54,307 nt of DNA from the NCBI GenBank assembly GCA_017549605.1, contig JAFYUH010000202.1, positions 1-54,307 on the forward strand. Reading direction: 5' to 3'. Origin of the DNA: Bacteroidales bacterium (lineage in GTDB: Bacteria > Bacteroidota > Bacteroidia > Bacteroidales > F082). Below are positions 8,001 to 16,700 of the stretch, piece by piece. Position numbers and translations under genes: made by a program. Positions within the stretch are counted from its first letter, which is position 1. The number at the start of each line of letters is the position of its first letter. The notes under the pieces were generated by a model. That model was not told the origin of the DNA, made no database searches, and was given only the letters and a program-made list of their open reading frames with translations.

Positions 8001-8072
8001 GCCGGCGTAGCTCAGCGGTAGAGCACGTGATTTGTAATCTCGGGGTCGGGGGTCCAAATCCCTCCGCCGGCT
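8001..8072 (+). tRNA. tRNA-Thr (anticodon UGU), atypical
   Basis: A 72-base cloverleaf: 7-bp acceptor (GCCGGCG with CGCCGGC, discriminator T), D arm GCTC/GAGC with a 7-base loop holding GG, anticodon loop TTTGTAA (anticodon TGT), T stem GGGGG/CCCTC. The 3' CCA is not encoded. Two features are odd. The anticodon stem has a T-T mismatch at the middle pair (positions 29-41), and the T loop reads TCCAAAT, so the nearly invariant U55 is C. A canonical promoter and a terminator suggest it is expressed. Confidence 0.9.
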
Positions 8073-8080
8073 CAAAAAAA

Positions 8081-8108
8081 AGAGGACGAAATTTCGCCCT
8101 CTTTTTTT
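8081..8108 (+). terminator. terminator of tRNA-Thr
   Basis: An AGAGG ... CCTCT stem extended by CGAAA/TTTCG, with one mismatch, followed by a run of seven T. Confidence 0.8.
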
Positions 8109-8177
8109 ATTTCCCGTCCTCAAATAATCCTTATTTATTTTTGTCCACAAATAAGCACTAATCAAACAGCAATAAGA

Positions 8178-8555
8178 TCAAATATTAACATAGCGATTCC
8201 ACTCTAGTTTTATTTTATGTCCAAAATTAATCAACAAACCTAATGGATATTTGGTAATATGCAAATAGTTCAACACCTGGGACACATGATCTTTCGTCAA
8301 CAAATCAACAGCTTTAAGTTCAACTATTATGTCATCATAACAAACAAAATCTGCAATATATCTTTTTCGGAGCTTTTCACCTTTGTAATAAACATCAAGA
8401 GACACCTCTCTCATATACGGAATACCTCTATACAAAAACTCCCTTTCAAGTGCTTCTTGATAAATCGCTTCCGATAAACCACAATGAAGTTCATTATAAA
8501 CCTCATAACATGCGCCAATAATGGCATAAACTTCGTTTTCGTAAATCAGTTTCAT
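8178..8555 (-). CDS. GxxExxY protein, PD-(D/E)XK nuclease-fold family
   Basis: A 125-residue protein of the GxxExxY family (G26-x-x-E29-x-x-Y32). It carries the PD-(D/E)XK-like core IADF ... IIVELKAV, with Asp69, Glu79 and Lys81 as likely metal and catalytic residues, and a following Q-x-x-x-Y helix. The family is assigned to the PD-(D/E)XK superfamily but its biological function is not known. The start at MKLIYENE (8555) is chosen because the longer frame upstream is only translated repeat sequence. The stop codon abuts a partial copy of the same 73-bp repeat that forms three tandem copies upstream. This pairing suggests that the protein may act on, or travel with, the repeat. Confidence 0.85.
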   Translation of the reverse strand: MKLIYENEVYAIIGACYEVYNELHCGLSEAIYQEALEREFLYRGIPYMREVSLDVYYKGEKLRKRYIADFVCYDDIIVELKAVDLLTKDHVSQVLNYLHITKYPLGLLINFGHKIKLEWNRYVNI

Positions 8556-8580
8556 AGAAAAAAATATTTTGGTTGTAAGG

Positions 8581-8794
8581 TTGTCCACGAATAAACACCA
8601 ATCAAACACCAATAAGATTCGTGTGAATTCGTGCAGATTCGTGGTTGAATGTTTTGTCCACGAATAAACACCAAGCAAACACCAATAAGATTCGTGTGAA
8701 TTCGTGTAGATTCGTGGTTGAATGTTTTGTCCACGAATAAGCACCAATCAAACACCAATAAGATTCGTGTGAATTCGTGCAGATTCGTGGACAA
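8581..8794 (-). repeat. three tandem copies of a 73-bp repeat
   Basis: Copies start at 8581, 8654 and 8727 (period 73, nearly identical). Each opens with TTGTCCACGAAT and holds a 10-base sub-repeat beginning ATTCGTG three times. The last copy ends ATTCGTGGACAA, the inverse of the opening. A shortened copy is at 8141-8177, and diverged relatives at 50573-50636 and 47688-47716. Frames through the array have no conserved start and look untranslated. Confidence 0.92.
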
Positions 8795-8802
8795 AGCAAC
8801 AA

Positions 8803-10020
8803 TTACCAGTTAAGGATTTTCTTGAAGTCGTAATCCTCTGGATTTGCTACATATTTCTTAGCAGCTTCATAATCAGCAGGTGTGATGTATTGCAAACAAT
8901 CGCGGAACACGAGCTTTGCCTTTGGACCATCCATGTTGACGAGACGAGGTTTTACCTTACCATTTTCATCTTCTACATCTTTAAGATACAACGGCTTAAC
9001 TTCACCTTTATTGTCTGATGTAACCATAGCGCCAGAAACGCCTTCGTCGAACAATTGTTTTACGCCATAACCCAACATGCTGCAATAGAACAAGTCGAAT
9101 GCACCTGGATCAACGCAACGTACTTCGTAACCGATTTCTACTGGACGGCTCTTGATTGAAAGACCCAATTCAGAGATGCGTTTTTGCAACAAAGTATTGA
9201 AGATATGAGCCTTACTTACGTTGCCAAGTTCTGGGTGACCATGGTCGTCGTATGTGAAGTTAACGCCAGAGTTAGCGATTTCTTCGTCAGTCATAAAGTG
9301 GAAAACACCTTCGCTGATGATAGCAACGCCATAACCAATGCCCAATATTTTACGTTTGAGCATAGCGCTGATAACGAGATTGAGAATACGATCGAATGTC
9401 ACCTCTGTCTTGTTGAACATTTCAGGTATGATGATCATTGGATAGTGACAAGCTGCACCCATACCTAAAGCGAGGTGACCAGCCTCACGGCCCATAGCTG
9501 AAACGAGGAACCAGTTGCCGCTTGTACGAGCATCTTCATAAACAGTTTGAGAGATTCTCACGCCAGCTTCTTTTGCTGAATAATAACCGAATGTAGGTGT
9601 TCCTTCTGGAAGTGGAAGGTCGTTGTCAATTGTCTTTGGAACGTGAATATTTTGAATCTTTACATTATTGGCAGCCAAGAATTTAGAGATACGGTTTGCT
9701 GTTGAAGCTGTATCATCGCCACCGATTGTAACTAAAAGTTTCACATTGTTGTTAACGAAGAAATCTGTATTGAATTCTTCATCTTTTGGTTTATAACGGC
9801 TCATTTGCAATGCAGAACCGCCCATTCTTTGAATCATATCTGCATAAGCGAAATCCATTTCAACAAACTTAGGATTTGCCTTGAAAAGATTCTTATAACC
9901 TTCATGAAGACCTATAACGCGATAATTGTCTTTCAAGAAAGTCTTTGCAACTGTACTGATAACAGTATTGATACCTGGAGCCGGACCACCACCGGCGAGA
10001 ATTACTATTGATGGATTCAT
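8803..10020 (-). CDS. pfp: 6-phosphofructokinase, pyrophosphate-dependent type
   Basis: A 405-residue phosphofructokinase that phosphorylates fructose 6-phosphate in glycolysis. The phosphate-donor loop reads GGDDT (100-104), with Asp103 where ATP enzymes have Gly, and the catalytic motif is PKTIDND with Lys129 where ATP enzymes have Gly. Both changes are the accepted marks of pyrophosphate-using enzymes, which work reversibly and save ATP. The N-terminal GGGPAPGIN and MGREAG motifs are intact. It is a single gene with its own promoter (10062-10093). Its 3' end is 7 bases from the repeat-bounded GxxExxY element. Donor choice is a sequence prediction. Confidence 0.92.
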   Translation of the reverse strand: MNPSIVILAGGGPAPGINTVISTVAKTFLKDNYRVIGLHEGYKNLFKANPKFVEMDFAYADMIQRMGGSALQMSRYKPKDEEFNTDFFVNNNVKLLVTIGGDDTASTANRISKFLAANNVKIQNIHVPKTIDNDLPLPEGTPTFGYYSAKEAGVRISQTVYEDARTSGNWFLVSAMGREAGHLALGMGAACHYPMIIIPEMFNKTEVTFDRILNLVISAMLKRKILGIGYGVAIISEGVFHFMTDEEIANSGVNFTYDDHGHPELGNVSKAHIFNTLLQKRISELGLSIKSRPVEIGYEVRCVDPGAFDLFYCSMLGYGVKQLFDEGVSGAMVTSDNKGEVKPLYLKDVEDENGKVKPRLVNMDGPKAKLVFRDCLQYITPADYEAAKKYVANPEDYDFKKILNW

Positions 10021-10061
10021 ACAATATTTTGTTAAAATTATTTATGTTACATTAGGTTTTG

Positions 10062-10093
10062 CAAAGGTAAAAATATTATCAAAACGAAGCAAA
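10062..10093 (-). promoter_or_regulatory. promoter of the phosphofructokinase gene
   Basis: On the minus strand TTTG (10093-10090), 20 bases, TACCTTTG (10069-10062). Confidence 0.8.
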
Positions 10094-10110
10094 AAATCAG
10101 CAAAAATATA

Positions 10111-10141
10111 TTGTTTTTTAAGCTTAAAAACAGTATCTTTG
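10111..10141 (+). promoter_or_regulatory. promoter of ruvA-sprA
   Basis: TTG (10111-10113), 20 bases, TATCTTTG (10134-10141), 53 bases before the ruvA ATG. No other promoter is seen before sprA, so both genes probably start here. Confidence 0.72.
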
Positions 10142-10194
10142 TCGGCTATTAATTAGCATTTCTTTCTATCAAGATTTGAGATTAAAATAAGAGT

Positions 10195-10779
10195 ATGTAT
10201 AGTTTTATTTCAGGCAAGATCGTTGACAAAAATCCTGCTTATGTCATTATTGACAATCAGGGTATTGGATATTTAATTAATATAACATTAAATACATTTA
10301 CATCGATAGGAGAACAAGCAGAAGTAAAGCTGCACGTACATCTAGCCATCCGCGAAGACGCTCATGTCTTGTATGGCTTTTACACTGAAGAAGAACGTTC
10401 TTTGTTCCTGCAACTGATAACAGTGTCTGGAGTTGGCTGCAATACCGCCAGACTTATATTGTCATCACTGACTGTACGCGAGACAATCGACGCCATCTCC
10501 AACAACAATATCAGGGCAATCCAAAGTGTCAAAGGAATAGGTGCAAAGACAGCCCAAAGAATAATAGTTGACCTGCAAGACAAAGTAGGAAAACTTAACA
10601 TCACAGAAGGAGAAAAAACTCCTTCAGGATACAATACATTGAAAGAAGAGGCGTTATCTGCATTGATGGTCTTAGGCTTCAGCAGAACAAGCATTGAGAA
10701 AATTTTGGAAAAGCTCTTAAAACAGATGGAGAATCCAAATGTGGAACAACTTATCAAAGAAGCATTAAGACTACTTTAA
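10195..10779 (+). CDS. ruvA: Holliday junction branch migration subunit RuvA
   Basis: A 194-residue RuvA, which binds four-way DNA junctions and loads the RuvB motor during recombination repair. The N-terminal OB domain (YSFISGKIVDKNPAYVIID) is followed by two helix-hairpin-helix motifs (ITVSGVGCNTARLIL and IQSVKGIGAKTAQRIIVDL) and a C-terminal domain III (EALSALMVLGFS) that contacts RuvB. Length is normal. It lies 11 bases before sprA; ruvA next to sprA is a recurrent arrangement in Bacteroidota. No ruvB or ruvC is nearby. Confidence 0.96.
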   Translation: MYSFISGKIVDKNPAYVIIDNQGIGYLINITLNTFTSIGEQAEVKLHVHLAIREDAHVLYGFYTEEERSLFLQLITVSGVGCNTARLILSSLTVRETIDAISNNNIRAIQSVKGIGAKTAQRIIVDLQDKVGKLNITEGEKTPSGYNTLKEEALSALMVLGFSRTSIEKILEKLLKQMENPNVEQLIKEALRLL

Positions 10780-10790
10780 GTTATTATTTT

Positions 10791-13700
10791 ATGAGAAACT
10801 GTTTTATTAAAAATATCAAACATATTTTTACGCTTTTATTATTACTTGGCGTAATCGTGCCTTCATCATTAATAGCACAGAGCAACGACAGCATCCAGCT
10901 AATCTACCCAATCCCTCATGATGACGGTAATCCTGCAAATTTCGAAGACAACAAATCTGGATTCTTTTTTAAAGAACCAGAAAACATAACTCGTGAAGTA
11001 ATATACGATCCTGTAACAGGAAAATACACTTTCTATAGCAAAATAGGCGACTTCATGTACAAAGATCCATATAGCATGGATCAGAAACAGTACATCGACT
11101 ATTTCAGCAAAAAGGCTGAAAAAGCATACTGGAAAGAACGCCGCGAGGCCTTAAGCAACACTTCCGGAAACGGCAACCAACTCATCCCTACCATATATGT
11201 CGGCGGAAAGGCTTTCGACAAGATTTTTGGAAGCAACACCATCGACATCAAGTTACAAGGTTCTGCCGACGTAACATTAGGTCTCAAGCACCAACGCAGA
11301 AACGACCCTTCTTTAACAATAAGCCAACAGAGAACCACAAACTTCGACTTTGATGAAAGCATACAGTTGAGCGCCGCTGCAAAAATCGGCGAAAAGATAG
11401 AATTCAAGCTCAACTATAACACCGAGACACAATTCACATTCGACAACAAATTCACCTTGAAGTATGAAGGCGACGAAGACGACATCATACAGCTCATCGA
11501 AGCCGGTAACGTCAGCATGCCTTTAAGAAGTTCCTTGATAACTGGTACACAGTCTTTATTCGGTATCAAGACAAAATTACAATTCGGCAAGACAAGCATC
11601 ACATCAGTCGTGTCATACCAAGAAAGCGAGACACAGAACATCTCCGTAAGCGGCGGTGCTCTTACCAACGAATATGAAATAGAATGTCTTAACTACGAAG
11701 AAAACAGACACTTCTTCCTCAGTCAATATTTTAGAGACAACTACGAAAGAGCATTGGCGGATTTGCCTCTAGTGACATCCGACATCAACATCAACAAAAT
11801 AGAAGTCTGGGTCACAAACACTACTTCAAATTACGAAAACAGCCGTAATATCGTTGCTTTTACCGACTTAGGTGAAGGAAAAGAAGAATGGATTTACAAT
11901 GATGACAAAGTACGTCCTTCAGGAGCAATAGGAGCTCAATACCCAGATGGCACCGTTAATACATTGCTTAACGACATAGACTACAACTCCTTAAGATCTT
12001 TAAATACAGTAACATCATATTTAACATCGCAAGGTTACACATCAGGCAAAGACTTCGAAAAATTACAAAAAGCCAGAAAGTTAAGTCCATCAGAATACGT
12101 CCTTAACAGCAAGTTAGGTTTCATCACATTGAACATCAACTTGAATGCAAACCAAACCCTGGCTGTCGCTTACCAATACACAGTCATCGGTCATGACAAG
12201 GTATACCAAGTCGGTGAATTCTCCGACCAAAGCATTGCCGACCCTAATTTGTTAGTAACCAAATTATTGAAGAGCACGACCATCAACACCAAGATGCCAA
12301 TGTGGGATCTTATGATGAAAAACGTCTATAACATCAGAGCTTATCAGGTAAGTCCAAACGATTTCGTCATGAACATCTTGTATTTAGGCAACAACAACGG
12401 TGTTGCAACAGGATACTTCGCTGATGCAGAAGGTGATGCAAAAGGTAAGTCATTGCTCAACCTGATGAATTTGGATAACTTGAACTCACAGAGCAACCCT
12501 ATAGACGGCGGTGATGGTCTCTTCGACTTCATAAACGGCGCCACAACTAACGGCGGTACCATCAATGCTGCAACAGGCCGTATCTACTTCCCTGTTCTGG
12601 AGCCTTTCGGAAGCCATATCAGAAAGATATTCGAAAACGAACCTGCACTTGCAGACAAATACGCCTTCGACTCTTTGTATAGACTCACAAAGGCGTCAGC
12701 AGAACAATATACCGATAAAAACAAATTCAGATTGGAAGGCCACTACACCTCTTCATCTGGAAGCGAGATTAGCTTAAACGCTCTTAATGTACAGCCTGGT
12801 TCTGTAAACGTCAGTGCCGGCGGCGTGCCTCTCGTTGAAAATGTGGATTATACCGTCGACTACACTCTCGGACGCGTGACAATCTTGAATGAAGCATTGC
12901 TCAACTCAGGAACAAACATCAACATCTCAATGGAAAACAACACAGCAATATCAACCATGAAGAAGACATTCATGGGCGCTAGAGTTGAACATGAGATAAA
13001 CCCTGACTTCTTGATAGGAGGAACAATATTACATCTCACAGAAAGAGCTTACACAACAAAAGTCAACTATAACGATGAACCTTTATCTAACACCATCTAT
13101 GGTTTCGACTTCAACTATCAAACAGATTCTCAATTACTGACCGACCTCATCGACAAGCTGCCATTCATTGAGACAAAACAAAAATCCAGAATCTCCATCT
13201 ATGGTGAAGTGGCTCAGTTCATACAGGGCATCAACAAAGAAAACGGTCAGACTGGCACATCATATATCGATGACTTCGAAGGATCTAAGTCAACGATAGA
13301 CTTACGTCAGTGGTCAACATGGAAACTTGCAAGTACTCCACAACACCAACACGCATTATTCCCAGAGGCTTATTCAACAATGGGACATGACTATGGCAAA
13401 AACCGTTCTAAATTAGCATGGTACACAATCGACCAATCTGTATTTTATGAACGTCGCAGCAATATTTTACCATCTAACATAACCAACGACGAGTTGTCAG
13501 ACCATAGAGTAAGACAAGTGTTAGAGACAGAAATTTTCCCTAACAGAGATATTCAAGCTGGTGTATCAACCAACGTATCAATCTTGAACTTAGCTTATTA
13601 TCCTAACTTAAGAGGACCTTACAACTACGATACTGATAACCTTAACGAAGACGGTACATTCTCCAACCCAGAAGACAGATGGGGCGGCATCATGAGAGCC

Positions 13701-16700
13701 ATCGAATCATCAGACTTTAACGCCACTAACGTAGAATATATCGAATTCTGGATGATGGACCCATTCTTCGAAGGACAAGACCAAACCAATATAGGTAAAT
13801 TGTATTTCAACTTAGGTGACATCTCTGAAGATATCTTGCGCGACGGAAGAAAGTCATACGAAAACGGTCTCCCAACCAACGAACAAATTGTCAACGTTGA
13901 CACCACAGCATGGGGTCGCGTGCCATCATTACAAGCATTAGTTGACGCCTTCGATGCAAACCCACAGTCACGCCAATATCAAGATATCGGTTATGACGGT
14001 CTCTCCAATGAAGACGAAAAATCTTTCTTCAGAAATTATCTTGAAATATTAAAAAGCAAATTATCTTCAGAGGCATACGCTGCTGCCGAATCAGACCCTT
14101 CTTCTGATGACTATCATTATTTCAGAGGTTCCGACTATGACTCAGACCCTAAGTATAGAAGCATCTTGGAACGTTACAAAAAATATAACGGCAGTGAAGG
14201 CAACTCCCCTTCTGAAGCTCAATACACAGAAAACTACACTACAAACAACTCAACCCGTCCTGACGTTGAAGACATCAACAATGACAACACTCTCAACGAA
14301 TCAGAGAACTACTATCAATATGTAATCGAACTCGATCCTAACAAGATGTTGAAATCTGGACAGAACAGAATCTCCGACATCCGCACCACAACAGTCACAA
14401 CTATCAACGGTGACAATAAAGAAATCAAATGGTATCAGTTCCGTATTCCTATCAGAGAACCAGACAAAGTCGTAGGTAATATTGAAGGATTCTCATCTAT
14501 CCGCTTCATGAGAATGTTCATGAAAGGCTTCAAGAGCGATATCGTAATTCGTTTCGCAACATTGGATCTCGTAAGAGGAGAATGGCGCACATATACACAA
14601 TCTATTCAAGCTCCAGGTGAATATATGGCTGGCGACCAAACAAATCATACATTGTTCGAACAGTCTGCTGTCAACCTTGAAGAGAACAGCAACCGCAACC
14701 CTATTCCTTATGTAATTCCTCCAGGAATATATCAGGAAGTTTATACAGGAACACTTTCAACGATACGTCAGAACGAACAAGCATTACAGTTATCTGTAGA
14801 AAACCTTGTCGATGGCGATGCTAGAGCTGTTTATAAATCAACAAGCTTCGACTTTAGATATTATCAGAAACTCCGTATGTTCATCCACGCAGAGAAGATG
14901 TATGAATACGACCACATGGAAGACGGTGACCTTACAGTTTTCTTGCGTTTCGGTTCCGACTTGACAGACAACTATTACGAATACGAAGTGCCTCTTAAAT
15001 TTACAGACTGGAATGTATCTTCGACAGACGACTACGCCATCTGGCCTGAAGAAAACAATGTAGAGATTGACTTCGAAGAACTTATTGAAGTAAAGAACAA
15101 CCGCAACAGATCTATTGGCATCAACAATGTCCAATCAAATCGTGTCTATAGCGAAAGTTCTGGCAAGAATAAAATAAAAGTCTTGGGTAATCCTACTATC
15201 AGCGAAGTTAGAAGCATGATGATAGGTATCAGAAACCCTATAAACAAAAACGAAGTAAGCGAAGACAAGAGCGCTATCGTATGGATTAATGAGTTAAGAC
15301 TTACCGACTTAAATAACCAAGGTGGTTGGGCTGCTACAGGTCGCATCGAAGCCACATTGGCTGACTTAGGTAGAGTCACCGCTTCAGGTTCTTACAACTC
15401 AGCAGGTTATGGCGCTTTAGAGACAAAAGTAACTGATTCTAAGATGGAATCAAATGGATATTACAATGTTTCAACAGATATCGACTTGGGTAAATTCATG
15501 GCACCTCAAAAAACAGGTATCACTGTCCCTATCCATTACGACCATAATCAGACAACAATAACACCAGAATACAATCCATTCGATCCTGACGTAAAATTCA
15601 AGAACGCCTTAGAAATCATCGAAGACCAAGCTGGAAGAGACTCACTCAAAACAGCGGCTAAAGATATTGTAAAACAAACTAACTTCAATATCACTAACTT
15701 AAGGAAGACACGTGTTGGCAAGAAGAAACCTCATTTCTGGGATATCGAAAACTTCAACGCTTCCTATGCTTATACAAAACAAGAGCAAAAAAGCAGCGAT
15801 ATTGAATATGCTATCGACAAGAGCTATCGTGGCGGACTTGGCTACACCTACTCTACCAATGCGAAAAACATCCAGCCTTTTGCAAAAGCTAAATGGGCTT
15901 CTTCACCATATCTACAGCTGATCAAGGACTTCAACTTCTACTATATGCCAAAGAGCTTCTCATTCTCAACAGAAATGTTCAGACAATATCAAGAACAGAA
16001 ATTGAGAAACAAGAGCTCTGGAGATATCATCATCAGACCTACATACGCTAAGAACTGGGACTGGAATCGTACTTACGACTTCAGATATGATATCACCAAA
16101 GCATTGAACTTCACATACAATGCTTCTGCCAACGCATATATCTATGAGCCTGCAGGCTTGCCAGAAAGAGAAACTGCAGAATGGAACGCTAACAGAGATA
16201 CTATCAGAAATGAAATCTTCGGATTAGGTTCTATCTCTAGATTCAACCAGACCTCTAAACTCAACTATAATATACCTATTAATAAATTACCATTCCTCGA
16301 CTGGGTAACATCTAACGCAAGTTATACCGGAACTTATCGTTGGACAGCCTCATCGCGTTCAACACAAAGCATTATGGGTAACTTGAACGAAAACGAATCC
16401 ACTTTGCAACTCAATGCTAATGCCGATTTCACCAAGTTATATAATAAGGTGCCTTATTTCAAGAAGATAACCACTCCTAAACGCGCTAGCCGTAACAACA
16501 ATAACAACCGTCAGCCTAAGAAAGAAGAGACCGCTGTCGACACTACAAGCAAAGCACCTAAGAAGAACTATGCCAAGTTAGTGGGTGACAATGCTGTAAG
16601 ACTCTTATTAAGCGTCAAGAAGGTTTCATTCTCATACTCACAAAGCGGCGGTGTTTCATTGCCAGGTTATATGTATGAACCAGACTATATCGGCCTCAAC

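Larger units (their letters stand above)
8140..8795. mobile_element. candidate small mobile element: GxxExxY gene in a 73-bp repeat array
   Basis: The segment begins with TTTGTCCACAAAT and ends with ATTCGTGGACAAA, inverted copies differing at one base. Its left edge is a partial copy (8141-8177) of a 73-bp repeat; the GxxExxY gene follows directly; beyond it the tail of a repeat unit (GGTTG ... TTGTCC) leads into three more copies. The gene therefore seems to sit inside one repeat unit. It lies between tRNA-Thr and the 3' end of the phosphofructokinase gene. I see no target-site duplication and no transposase, so mobility is an inference. Confidence 0.5.

Noticed and set aside
8581-8794. Three regular direct repeats suggested a CRISPR array.
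   Set aside because: The 73-bp units are contiguous without distinct spacers, and there are no cas genes. It is a tandem repeat.
8552-8802. Open frames of 66-80 codons through the 73-bp repeats.
   Set aside because: They are translations of the repeat in different frames, with no start signals and no non-repeat sequence. Only the GxxExxY gene downstream is real.
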